DNA of 64,000 nt from Flavobacteriaceae bacterium (GTDB lineage Bacteria > Bacteroidota > Bacteroidia > Flavobacteriales > Flavobacteriaceae), in NCBI GenBank assembly GCA_003443635.1, contig CP031964.1:2202321-2266320 (forward strand), read 5' to 3'. The notes beneath the pieces are model-generated. The model searched no databases and was not told the origin of the DNA. It worked only from the letters and a program-made list of their open reading frames with translations. Both the position numbers and the translations under genes were made by a program. Shown one piece after another: positions 26,837 to 35,776 of this stretch (position 1 is the first letter of the stretch; every line of letters begins with the position of its first letter).

Positions 26837-27784
26837 ATGATTAAGCAATTTAAAAAAGATGTAGAACAAGGATTAAGCTCTACTCCAAAAACATTATCTT
26901 CTCAATATTTTTATGATAAAAAAGGAAGTGAACTATTTATAGAGATAATGAATTTACCTGAGTACTATCTAACACGCTCAGAATTCGAAATTTTCAATAA
27001 GCAAAGTAATTCTATTATTGAAGCTTTAAATATAAGTACTTCAACTTATTTCGAGTTGATAGAACTTGGTGCAGGAGATGGCACTAAAACTAAGCAATTA
27101 TTAAAAGGTTTAAGTAATAAAAATTACAATTTTAAGTATTTGCCTATAGATATTTCTTTGGATGCTTTAAATAATTTAGAGGAGAGTTTAAAAAATGAGC
27201 TGCCACAGATAGAGGTTATTAAAAAACATGGTACTTATTTTCAAACTTTAGAATCTATAAAAGATTCTCATCACCCGAAAGTAATTTTATTTTTAGGATC
27301 CAATATTGGTAACATGACTGATGATATTGCTGAAGAATTTATGACACAACTCAGTGAAAATCTCAATCCAGGAGATCAACTTCTTTTAGGAGTTGATTTA
27401 ATTAAATCTAAAAATATTGTATTACCAGCTTATAACGATTCTAATGGAATAACAAAAGAATTCAATCTCAATTTACTACATAGAATTAATAAAGAGCTTG
27501 ATGGAAATTTTAATATTGAGTATTGGAAACACTCTCCAAAGTATAGCGAAAAAACAGGTGTTGCAGAAAGTTATATCGAAAGCGTAATCAAACAAAGTGT
27601 TACCATAAAAAGTATCGGTAAAACTTTTTATTTCGAAGAAGGAGAACAATTAAAAACCGAAACTTCCCGAAAATATAATGATACTATTTTAAAAAATATT
27701 ATCAAAAATGCAAAATTCAGTATCTTTAAAAAATTCACAGATAGTAATAATTATTTTTGCAATTACTTATTAGTAAGACATTAA
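26837..27784 (+). CDS. egtD: L-histidine N-alpha-methyltransferase EgtD
   Basis: A 315-residue SAM-dependent methyltransferase of the EgtD family: N-terminal YFYDKKGSELFIEIMNLPEYYLTR, the SAM-binding loop ELIELGAGDGTKT and FLGSNIGNM. It trimethylates histidine to hercynine, the substrate of EgtB. The frame allows TTG at 26825, inside egtB, but the ATG at 26837, one base after the egtB stop, gives the expected N-terminus. Translationally close coupling to egtB supports a two-step pathway. Confidence 0.94.
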   Translation: MIKQFKKDVEQGLSSTPKTLSSQYFYDKKGSELFIEIMNLPEYYLTRSEFEIFNKQSNSIIEALNISTSTYFELIELGAGDGTKTKQLLKGLSNKNYNFKYLPIDISLDALNNLEESLKNELPQIEVIKKHGTYFQTLESIKDSHHPKVILFLGSNIGNMTDDIAEEFMTQLSENLNPGDQLLLGVDLIKSKNIVLPAYNDSNGITKEFNLNLLHRINKELDGNFNIEYWKHSPKYSEKTGVAESYIESVIKQSVTIKSIGKTFYFEEGEQLKTETSRKYNDTILKNIIKNAKFSIFKKFTDSNNYFCNYLLVRH

Positions 27785-27788
27785 CTTA

Positions 27789-28478
27789 GTGCTTAAATCA
27801 AATACAAATATTGGAGTTTTAGGATTAGGAAGCTTATCTACACTCTTTTATTTAGAAACATTAAACAAGGTATATAACCGTAATTTTGGTGATTACTCTA
27901 CTTGCCCATTACTACTTTTAAATACAAATTTTAATGAGATCAATCCTTTTTTACCAGATCAGTACAAATCATTAGAAGCAAACCTTCTACCATATCTAAA
28001 AAAAATGGAGGAATTAAATATTTCTCATCTTTTAATTCCAAATATTACACTTCATAAAACATGGGAATTATTGAATAAAAAACAATCTTTTAAATATACC
28101 ATTTCCCACCCTATAGAGCTTACCATTCAATCTTTAAAAAGAAACAAGCAAACCAAAATTATATTATTTGCTTCTTTCTTTAATATGTCTTCTAATTGTC
28201 TGAAAATTTATTTTTTAAATGAAAATATTGAAGTGATTACAGTATCTGACGATAATATGCAGTTTATAGATCATATTCGTAAACAAGTTTATTCCGGAAT
28301 TACAACTATGATTGAACTTGAAAAATTTAATACTTTAGTAAATTCATATGCAAATGATGTTGCTGTCATTTTAGCTTGTACAGAATTATCAATTGCTTAC
28401 AAGGGGGCTCATCAAAATGTTTATGATATGGCTCATCATCAAATTAATGATACTATTAAAAAATTAATTACATCATGA
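27789..28478 (+). CDS. Aspartate/glutamate racemase-like protein
   Basis: A 229-residue protein of the Asp/Glu/hydantoin racemase fold: GVLGLGSLSTLFYLETL at the N-terminus and VILACTELSI (C197) near the end. The first catalytic position, normally Cys in a PCNTAH-type motif, reads LLIPNITLHK here, with Pro where Cys is expected. Racemases need both Cys, so a one-Cys isomerase or binding role is more likely. Start is GTG, 4 bases after egtD; the end overlaps the next gene by ATGA. The tight packing suggests a role linked to ergothioneine or its by-products, but that is inference. Confidence 0.75.
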   Translation: MLKSNTNIGVLGLGSLSTLFYLETLNKVYNRNFGDYSTCPLLLLNTNFNEINPFLPDQYKSLEANLLPYLKKMEELNISHLLIPNITLHKTWELLNKKQSFKYTISHPIELTIQSLKRNKQTKIILFASFFNMSSNCLKIYFLNENIEVITVSDDNMQFIDHIRKQVYSGITTMIELEKFNTLVNSYANDVAVILACTELSIAYKGAHQNVYDMAHHQINDTIKKLITS

Positions 28479-29434
28479 GATATTTCTGTTTAAAGCAATT
28501 AAAAAATATTGCAGCTCTATTTTTTTTAGGGTTTCTTGTATATAGCTGTGGTACTAGTAAAAAAATACTTCTTGATGAGGAATTTAATTATACAGAATTT
28601 AGAAATTCTCAAGATATATTTAAATCTACTGACGGTAATATAAAATATATTGATAAAGGTGAAGGTGAGGTGATTTTATTGTTACATGGCGTTCCTACTT
28701 CTTCATGGTTATATCGAAAAATGATAGATGGTTTAGTAAATAAAGGATATCGTGTAATTGCTCCAGATATGCTGGGATTTGGAAACAGTGATAATCCTGA
28801 AGGTTATGATATATATGCTCCAGAGCAGCACGCAAAGCGTTTAGGAGCATTAATGAAACACTTAAACATTACAAATTGGACACATATAATGCATGACGCT
28901 GGTGGTTTGTGGACTTGGGAATTATTCAAGCAAAATCCTAATAAAATAACCAAGTTAGTTATTTTAAATACTATTATTTATGAAGAAGGATTTAAACCTC
29001 CCATACGAATGAAACCAGGGGTTTTTGCTAAATTTAGTATGTGGTTATATGATAATAAATTAACAACAAACACAATGGTTAATAAATTATTTAAAGAAGG
29101 TCTTGAAAATACAAAACTAACAGAAGCAGCCCTTGAAGGGTATAGAACTCCTTTAAAAGAAGGGAAAACTAAAGCCCTGTATCAGTTTTTCACCAATACT
29201 TGCAATGATTTACCAAATTATGAAAATGTAATTAAAAATATTAACATCCCAGTAGCTGTTATATGGGGAAAGCATGATTCTTTTTTAAAATGGAAACCGC
29301 AAAGAGAACGAGTGCTGGCCGATTTAAATATAAATCCTAAATACGAATATATTATTGATACAAGTCATTTTTTGCAAGAAGAAGCCTCAGATTTAGTGAA
29401 TTCTCATATTCTTAATTTTTTGAAAAACAATTAA
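28475..29434 (+). CDS. Alpha/beta hydrolase with Asp nucleophile, predicted lipoprotein
   Basis: A 319-residue alpha/beta hydrolase with a lipoprotein-like signal ending in C25 (LVYSCGTSKK). The oxyanion loop LLLHGVPTSSWLYRK is followed by a nucleophile elbow MHDAGG, so the nucleophile is D141, as in haloalkane dehalogenases and epoxide hydrolases, not Ser. Acid D268 (WGKHDSF) and H298 (DTSHFLQEE) complete the triad. The Trp next to the nucleophile in dehalogenases (DWGG) is Ala here. It overlaps the racemase-like gene by 4 bases and abuts the aminotransferase gene. Substrate unknown. Confidence 0.82.
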   Translation: MRYFCLKQLKNIAALFFLGFLVYSCGTSKKILLDEEFNYTEFRNSQDIFKSTDGNIKYIDKGEGEVILLLHGVPTSSWLYRKMIDGLVNKGYRVIAPDMLGFGNSDNPEGYDIYAPEQHAKRLGALMKHLNITNWTHIMHDAGGLWTWELFKQNPNKITKLVILNTIIYEEGFKPPIRMKPGVFAKFSMWLYDNKLTTNTMVNKLFKEGLENTKLTEAALEGYRTPLKEGKTKALYQFFTNTCNDLPNYENVIKNINIPVAVIWGKHDSFLKWKPQRERVLADLNINPKYEYIIDTSHFLQEEASDLVNSHILNFLKNN

Positions 29435-30601
29435 ATGAAATCCAGAAAACTATTAATGATACCAGGTCCAATTGAATTTGAACCTGAAGTATTACAAGCT
29501 ATGGGTCAGCCTACAACCAGCCACGTAGCTCCAGATTTTATCGAGTCCTTTGGAAATACTCTAGAAATAATGCGAGACGTCTGGCAAGCACCTAATGGGC
29601 AGCCTTTTATAATTGCTGGTACAGGAACATTAGCCATGGATATTGCTGGAGCAAATTTAATTGAATCTGGTGATAATGCTTTAGTTATTTCTACAGGGTA
29701 TTTTGGAGAACGTTATTTTGAATTATTAAAACGTTACGGAGCTAACGTAGATATCTTACATGCCGATATTGGAAATATTGTTCCTATGGAAGTTATAGAC
29801 GAACAACTTTCTAAAAAAAATTACAAGCTTCTTACTTTTACTCATGTGGATACCTCTACAGCTGTATTAAATGATGCTAAAAATATTGGGATTTTAGGTA
29901 AAAAGCATAATGTACTCACCATTTTAGATGGAGTATGTTCTGTTGCAGGAGAAGATATAAAGCAAGAAGAGTGGGGATTAGACATAGTACTCACAGCTTC
30001 GCAAAAAGCCATAGGTGTACCGCCAGGTTTAGCATTATTAGTAGCTTCAAAAAAGGCAATATCTACTTGGGAGAATAGAAACACTCCTGTTTCTAATTAT
30101 TATGCAGATTGGGGTAATTGGCTTCCTATTATGAAAGCTTATGAAAACCGTAAACCTTCATATTTTGGTACACCTGCTGTAAATTTAGTACAAGCCTTAG
30201 AAGTTAGTTTAAAATTAATTCTTGCTGAAGGTTTAGAACAACGTTTCATACGTCATAGAACAATAAGTAAAGCTTTTAGGGCTGCATTAGAAGCTATGGA
30301 TTTAAGTTTCATCGCCAACTCTGAAGAAATTTCACCTAATACACTTACAGCGCCTTATTTCCCAGACGGAATTAATGGTGGAGATATATTAGCAGCAATT
30401 AATAAAGCTGGTGTGATTACTGCTGGTGGTTTGCTCGGAGAAATTAAAAATAAATATTTTAGAGTTGGACATATGGGCGTCGTTAATCGAGCAGATATAT
30501 TGGCAACTATTGCAGCTATTGAAACTGCATTAAAAAATGCTGATCACTCATTTGTTATGGGTAGTGGACTCAAAGCTGCTATGGAAATTTTAAGTGACTA
30601 A
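29435..30601 (+). CDS. Class V aminotransferase, alanine/serine-glyoxylate type
   Basis: A 388-residue fold-type I PLP enzyme. MIPGPIEFEPEVLQAMG at the N-terminus, AGTGTLAMDIA and the PLP Lys K191 in TASQKAIGVPPG place it in the AGXT/SgaA group, which moves an amino group from Ala or Ser to glyoxylate. It starts at the base after the hydrolase stop, so it is translationally linked to that gene. It is not obviously the EgtE C-S lyase of the ergothioneine pathway, but class V enzymes include EgtE, so that role cannot be excluded by sequence reading. Confidence 0.85.
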   Translation: MKSRKLLMIPGPIEFEPEVLQAMGQPTTSHVAPDFIESFGNTLEIMRDVWQAPNGQPFIIAGTGTLAMDIAGANLIESGDNALVISTGYFGERYFELLKRYGANVDILHADIGNIVPMEVIDEQLSKKNYKLLTFTHVDTSTAVLNDAKNIGILGKKHNVLTILDGVCSVAGEDIKQEEWGLDIVLTASQKAIGVPPGLALLVASKKAISTWENRNTPVSNYYADWGNWLPIMKAYENRKPSYFGTPAVNLVQALEVSLKLILAEGLEQRFIRHRTISKAFRAALEAMDLSFIANSEEISPNTLTAPYFPDGINGGDILAAINKAGVITAGGLLGEIKNKYFRVGHMGVVNRADILATIAAIETALKNADHSFVMGSGLKAAMEILSD

Positions 30602-30665
30602 TTATAATCTTTCAAATGTTATTATCTTTCCGTTTTCTATTTGCTAATAATAATAATTAATCTAA

Positions 30666-31436
30666 ATGACATCCGTTACACAAATATCATCTTACAAAAA
30701 AGATTCTTTTACGGCAGTTGCCAAAAATGGTAAAAGTATAACACATGATATTTACACATTGGGTGAAGGAACAAAAACTCTTATACTCATTCAAGAATTG
30801 CCTGGTATTGGTCAGGAAACTTTAGCATTAGCCGATCAGTTTGTGAAAAATGATTATACTGTTGTTTTACCACATTTATTTGGTCCTATTGGAAAAACAG
30901 CTACTTTCAGGAATCTTTTAAGAGTATTTTGCATGCGAAAAGAATTCAAATTATTTGCAACAAATAAATCTAGCCCTATTGTCGATTATCTTTCTGCATT
31001 ATGTAGTGAAATAAAACAAAAATATAATGTAAAAGGTGTCGCTGTTATAGGCATGTGTTTAACAGGGAATTTTGCCATTTCTTTAATGGCAAATGATGCT
31101 GTATTAGCAGGATTTGCAAGTCAGCCATCTCTCCCGTTAACAAAGCAATCAGCCATACATATTTCACAACGAGAAATAGAACTTATTAAAAATAAATTAG
31201 ATAATGTTGGTCCTATGCATTGTGGACGTTTTGAAGGTGACACTATTTGTTCTGCAAAAAAACTTAATGCTATAGATCAAACATTTAATAACGATAATAA
31301 AAAACGTATCATTCTTCATCAATTACCTGGTAAGGGGCACTCCATTTTAACTTTAGATTTTGTTGATAAAGAAGGGCATCCCACAAAAAAGGCGTTTAAT
31401 ACTGTTTTAAATTATTTCGATGAACATTTGAGTTAA
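30666..31436 (+). CDS. Dienelactone hydrolase family protein
   Basis: A 256-residue alpha/beta hydrolase whose nucleophile is Cys: C131 in VIGMCLTGNFA, the dienelactone hydrolase elbow GxCxGG in a variant form. A His lies in LPGKGHSILTLDFVD. Such enzymes hydrolyse lactones or esters; most environmental members have unknown substrates. It follows the aminotransferase by 64 bases with a TATCTTTC -7-like box at 30623-30630, so it may have its own promoter while still belonging to the cluster. Confidence 0.82.
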   Translation: MTSVTQISSYKKDSFTAVAKNGKSITHDIYTLGEGTKTLILIQELPGIGQETLALADQFVKNDYTVVLPHLFGPIGKTATFRNLLRVFCMRKEFKLFATNKSSPIVDYLSALCSEIKQKYNVKGVAVIGMCLTGNFAISLMANDAVLAGFASQPSLPLTKQSAIHISQREIELIKNKLDNVGPMHCGRFEGDTICSAKKLNAIDQTFNNDNKKRIILHQLPGKGHSILTLDFVDKEGHPTKKAFNTVLNYFDEHLS

Positions 31437-31518
31437 TTCTGTGACCTGAAATAAAAAAATATCTTTTTTGTGATTTTTTTGTAATAGTGTATACTTATAC
31501 TACAAATACAATTCTTTA

Positions 31519-32004
31519 ATGCAAAAAGAACAAGCGTTTACAGATATTATAAAAGAACACGAGGGTGTAATTTTTAAGATTACAAGGGTATACACACATT
31601 CTGATGACGATCAGAAAGATTTATATCAAGAAATTGTATATCAGCTCTGGAAAGGGTTTGATCGATTTCGTGGTGAATCAAAAATAAGTACTTGGATGTA
31701 CCGTGTGGCACTAAACACTGCTTTTACTTTTTTAAGAAAAGAAAAACGGAAAGGACATAAAGTGGAACTTGATCATCTTCACTTAAAATATGAGCCTGAC
31801 GATCCCATACTGGAAGAACGTTTAAAAGAAATGTATACTCAAATCAGAAAGCTTAATGATTTAGAAAAAGGATTGATTTTACTTCTATTAGAAGGTAAAA
31901 AATATGAAGAAATTGCGCAAATTACAGGGCTCTCTAACAGCAATGTAGGAACACGTATTTCTCGTATTAAGCAAAAATTAAAACAACAACTTGTAAAAAA
32001 ATAA
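31519..32004 (+). CDS. ECF RNA polymerase sigma factor
   Basis: A 161-residue ECF sigma factor: region 2 (HSDDDQKDLYQEIVYQLWKGFDRFRGESKISTWMYRVALN) and region 4 (LLLLEGKKYEEIAQITGLSNSNVGTRISRIKQKLK). The stop is 5 bases before the next start, which encodes a four-helix membrane protein, a typical sigma and membrane regulator pair. The upstream GTATACTTATAC inverted repeat at about 31488-31499 could be part of its promoter or operator. Confidence 0.92.
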   Translation: MQKEQAFTDIIKEHEGVIFKITRVYTHSDDDQKDLYQEIVYQLWKGFDRFRGESKISTWMYRVALNTAFTFLRKEKRKGHKVELDHLHLKYEPDDPILEERLKEMYTQIRKLNDLEKGLILLLLEGKKYEEIAQITGLSNSNVGTRISRIKQKLKQQLVKK

Positions 32005-32009
32005 GATTT

Positions 32010-32621
32010 ATGGAATTAGAAGAAATGCAAGCTGCATGGTCACAAATGAGTGGTCAACTAGAAAAACAAAAACAATTAACTAATGAGATTATTATAGAAA
32101 TGACACAAGAAAAATATAGACGTAAATTTAATAAATTTCAAATTTATGAAGGCCTTGGGGCATTAATATGCTTTATATTCACTATATATCTCATATTAAA
32201 TTTACACAAGCTTGATACATGGTATTTATTAACTTTTGGTATTATGATACTAGCCTATTTTGCAATTATACCAGCTTTAGTATTGAACTCAATTCAACGC
32301 ATGAAAAAAATTAATATCATGACTAACAGCTATAAGGAAACTCTTGTTGAGTTTACTAAAAAGAAAAATCATTTATTATTTGTACAACGATTGGGTATCA
32401 CTTTAAATTTTATTGTAGTAATTGCTATGTTACCTGTAATTGTAAAAATTGGAAGTAATAAAGATATTTTTATAGAAGTCGATAACATTTGGTATATCTA
32501 TTCTCTTGTAATGATCATTTTTCTTGTTTTTGCATCTCGATGGGGCTACAAATGTTACAAAAACGCCATGACATCTACAGAGCATCTTATTAAAGATATA
32601 AATAATACTAACAATCAATAA
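32010..32621 (+). CDS. Membrane protein paired with the sigma factor, likely anti-sigma
   Basis: A 203-residue protein with a helical, charged N-terminus of about 45 residues (LEEMQAAWSQMSGQLEKQK) and four membrane helices in two pairs (ALICFIFTIYLIL, LLTFGIMILAYFAII, LNFIVVIAMLPVIV, IYSLVMIIFLVFA). The N-terminus before the first helix could hold the sigma factor. I recognise no named domain; the anti-sigma role comes only from its place 5 bases after the sigma gene. Confidence 0.55.
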   Translation: MELEEMQAAWSQMSGQLEKQKQLTNEIIIEMTQEKYRRKFNKFQIYEGLGALICFIFTIYLILNLHKLDTWYLLTFGIMILAYFAIIPALVLNSIQRMKKINIMTNSYKETLVEFTKKKNHLLFVQRLGITLNFIVVIAMLPVIVKIGSNKDIFIEVDNIWYIYSLVMIIFLVFASRWGYKCYKNAMTSTEHLIKDINNTNNQ

Positions 32622-32788
32622 TTTAAGGTTTAAGGTAATTCTTAATCACACATTTTATCATTTTTTAGTTCATTTGTCATAAGCTTAGAATTTTAAAATT
32701 TAAGCACTATGAAATCAATAGTTAAAGAGTATTTATTTTAAACTAAGTTCGATTATATTTACAACATTATCTGTAACTTAAAATTAAA

Positions 32789-34486
32789 ATGATTTTTAGA
32801 ACCTCTCTAACTATTGCTCTATTTTGCATTTTATTTGGAACATATTCATTCAGTCAAAACGAAAATCCTTTAAATCCAAAATGGGATAAATATCATTCTA
32901 CAGCAGAAGCTGATCGCTTGCTAAAAGCTTGGGCAAATGCATTTCCTAAATTAACCAAGCTCTACTCTATAGGGAAAACTTTAAAAGGTACTGATTTAAT
33001 GGTACTGGAGATTTCTAATAAAGATACTGGGGCTGCAGATACAAAACCTGCATATTATTATGATGGAAATATTCATGCAGGTGAGCTAACAGGTGCTGAA
33101 GTCAGTTTACATTATGCTTGGTATCTTCTTACTAATTATAGTACAAATGAACGTATTAAAAATTTAATCGATTCACGAGTGTTATATATACGTCCTAAGT
33201 TTAACCCTGATGGTGCAGATTTAGCATTAAATACAGCAACAGTATTACGAAGTACGCCACGTCCTTATGATCAAGATTTTGATGGGCTACTAGATGAAGA
33301 TCCCGGTAACGACTTAGATAATAATGGTATTATCACACAGATGCGAGTTAAAAATATTAATGGAAAATATAAAGTTAGTAAAGAAGATTCTCGTGTAATG
33401 ATTCCTAGATCGTTTGGAGAAAATGGAGGTATTTATTATGATATATATACTGAAGGTATTGATGATGATAAAGATGGAAAGTATAACGAAGATGGTGTTG
33501 GTGGAATAGATATGAATCGAAATTTTCCTCGTAATTGGGGCTTAGAGTTTGAGCAATTAGGTGCTGGTCCTTACCCCCTATCTGAGCCTGAAACTAGAGC
33601 TACTATTGAATTCATCAATTCTAGGCGTCATATTACAGGTGTTTTTCATGGACACACATCTGGAGGGTTTTTATTTCGTTTACCGTCTACTACCAATTGG
33701 GACAATTATAATATGAGCGACCAACGTTTAATCATTGAACTCGCTAATAAATACAATACTACAACAGGGCAACGTGTGATTCCCAGCTATAGTAATCCGC
33801 GTTTGCATCGACATGGCACATTAATTAGCTGGTCATATTGGGATTTTGGAGTTCCTGCCTTTGTTCCTGAGTTTTGGGGAGGTTTTGTTGAAGATTATAA
33901 TGGAGATGGACGTATTTCAGATGAAGAAGAATTAATATGGAATGATCGAGAACTTGATGGCAAAGGATTTATTAATTGGAAATCATACAATCATCCTGAT
34001 CTTGGAGAAGTCGAAATTGGTGGTTGGAATAGGAAATTTACGTTTCAAAATCCTCCAACAAAATTCTTAAAATCTGAAATTGAGCAATATGTAGAATGGA
34101 TGCTCTATTTAGCAGAAATTAGTCCTCTACTAACTATCAATCATGCCAAAGTTACTTCAATAGAAAAAAAGAAAATAGTCAATCTTTCTACTGAAATTCA
34201 AAATATTGGATATTTGCCCACAAATATTACAGAACGCTCTATCGAAGCTAAACTTTATCAACCAGTGCGTGCAATTTTAAAATTAAAAAATGCTAAGCTC
34301 ATTTCTGGTAAATTTCGTACCGATTTAGGACACATTTCTGGAAGTCGAGATAGTGGTCAATCTGGAATTAGTAGTAAACGACATGTCAACTACGGAATTC
34401 AAATTACTGGTCGTAAAGCCTCAGCTACATTAATTATCCAATCTGATAAAGGCGGAACGGTTAAAAGAGTTATCACATTAAATTAA
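32789..34486 (+). CDS. Secreted M14 family zinc carboxypeptidase
   Basis: A 565-residue exported protein (signal 1-22, GTYSFSQ). The M14 domain (about 40-450) has the HxxE zinc motif H96/E99 in GNIHAGELTG, Arg/Asn residues in YIRPKFNPDGAD, a His in GVFHGHTSG (287/289) and the catalytic Glu E361 in FVPEFWGG. Two Asp-rich insertions (DQDFDGLLDEDPGNDLDNNG and DDKDGKYNEDG) look like calcium-binding loops. The C-terminus is a beta domain ending ASATLIIQSDKGGTVKR. It is followed 20 bases later by a secreted duplicated-domain protein that may be a partner. Confidence 0.88.
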   Translation: MIFRTSLTIALFCILFGTYSFSQNENPLNPKWDKYHSTAEADRLLKAWANAFPKLTKLYSIGKTLKGTDLMVLEISNKDTGAADTKPAYYYDGNIHAGELTGAEVSLHYAWYLLTNYSTNERIKNLIDSRVLYIRPKFNPDGADLALNTATVLRSTPRPYDQDFDGLLDEDPGNDLDNNGIITQMRVKNINGKYKVSKEDSRVMIPRSFGENGGIYYDIYTEGIDDDKDGKYNEDGVGGIDMNRNFPRNWGLEFEQLGAGPYPLSEPETRATIEFINSRRHITGVFHGHTSGGFLFRLPSTTNWDNYNMSDQRLIIELANKYNTTTGQRVIPSYSNPRLHRHGTLISWSYWDFGVPAFVPEFWGGFVEDYNGDGRISDEEELIWNDRELDGKGFINWKSYNHPDLGEVEIGGWNRKFTFQNPPTKFLKSEIEQYVEWMLYLAEISPLLTINHAKVTSIEKKKIVNLSTEIQNIGYLPTNITERSIEAKLYQPVRAILKLKNAKLISGKFRTDLGHISGSRDSGQSGISSKRHVNYGIQITGRKASATLIIQSDKGGTVKRVITLN

Positions 34487-34506
34487 TCTTTTTCAATAGT
34501 ATTATA

Positions 34507-35772
34507 ATGACAAAGCATTACCCTCTAAAATTAATAACATTAGTAATTCTAATGTTTTTCAGTATCGTTTCTCAAGCGCAACAAACACAAATCGATAGTT
34601 ATACACAATACGAGTTGTTGGATCCAGATAGTCAATCTTTTCGTATTATTTACGATGTGAGTGGTACGACTGCTAATGCAAACTATTATTGGAATACTTT
34701 AAGGCGTGGTAGTGAGCATACTGTAGATAAAGTATGGGATTTATATTCTGGAAAAGAATTAGAATGGGAAATTGTAGAAGGCAAGATTGCTAAACAAAAT
34801 GGATTGACTTCTGCATCAGAAAATACAGATTATTTACAAGTTACACTAGCAAGGTCAATTCCAAAAGGCGGACAAGCTCGAATACGCATTGACAAAACTT
34901 ATAAAGATACTGCAAGTTACTTCAGAGAAGGAAAATCCATAGTATTCTCTCGTTCTTTAGGAATTAAACGCAATAGTATTATACTTCCAAAAGGCTACGA
35001 ATTAACGCATTGTAACTATCCATCACAAGTGCAACTTACAGATGATGCCCGTATAAAAGTTAGTTTTTTAAATCGAGGGCCAGCTGCTGCTCCTTTGGTA
35101 ATAAAAGCAAAACCATTGGCAAACAATACTGTTATTAAAACTCCGCAAGAAGATCGTTATAATCCAGGTATTGGTACTGCTAGAGATCAATCTAAAGCAC
35201 GTTTAGGATATCAATTTAATGAGCGTGCTTTTCAAGATCGTGATATTGTATACTTTTTACAACAACCAGAAACACATTCTTTTTTATTATATCACGATTA
35301 TACAGAAACACGCCCAGAAATGGATCGTTATCTTAATGTTGTACGACCAGGGAGCAAAGCTTCAAATCCTTCAGCAATTATTTTAGATACAGGAGAGCAG
35401 CTTAAAGTAGAAACATTTAAAGGAGAAGCAATCACCAAGCGTGGTATTGTTATTAATTCTGAAATTAAACCAGAAACCGAAGTAGTAGCCATTTGGTTTG
35501 ATCCTGTAAAAAAAGGTGAATCCAGACGTTTACGTATTACTGAGACTTATACAGATCCAAATCGTTATGTAATATATAAAGATCAATTAGTATGGGATCG
35601 TAGTTTTGGACGCAATCGAAATACAGTGGTTTTACCCGAGGGTTGGTTTTTAACTACTTCTTCAATCCCAGCAGTGATTGGTCAAAACGAAAACGGTTTA
35701 ACCACATTGCATTTTGTAAATGATCGTCCAGATAATATAGATGTGTTTATTAAAGCACAACGAAAAAATTAA
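34507..35772 (+). CDS. Secreted protein with two homologous beta modules
   Basis: A 421-residue protein with a signal peptide (1-24, IVSQAQ) and no recognised domain. It contains two related blocks: IRIDKTYKDTASYFREGKSI with FSRSLGIKRNSIILPKGYEL (about 120-165) and LRITETYTDPNRYVIYKDQL with WDRSFGRNRNTVVLPEGWFL (about 339-382). Both share the frame T(Y)xDxxxY, an R(x)SxGxxRNxxxLPxG core and a following beta stretch. It lies 20 bases after the M14 carboxypeptidase gene and converges on the next gene with a 4-base gap. Function unknown. Confidence 0.7.
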   Translation: MTKHYPLKLITLVILMFFSIVSQAQQTQIDSYTQYELLDPDSQSFRIIYDVSGTTANANYYWNTLRRGSEHTVDKVWDLYSGKELEWEIVEGKIAKQNGLTSASENTDYLQVTLARSIPKGGQARIRIDKTYKDTASYFREGKSIVFSRSLGIKRNSIILPKGYELTHCNYPSQVQLTDDARIKVSFLNRGPAAAPLVIKAKPLANNTVIKTPQEDRYNPGIGTARDQSKARLGYQFNERAFQDRDIVYFLQQPETHSFLLYHDYTETRPEMDRYLNVVRPGSKASNPSAIILDTGEQLKVETFKGEAITKRGIVINSEIKPETEVVAIWFDPVKKGESRRLRITETYTDPNRYVIYKDQLVWDRSFGRNRNTVVLPEGWFLTTSSIPAVIGQNENGLTTLHFVNDRPDNIDVFIKAQRKN

Positions 35773-35776
35773 GCTT

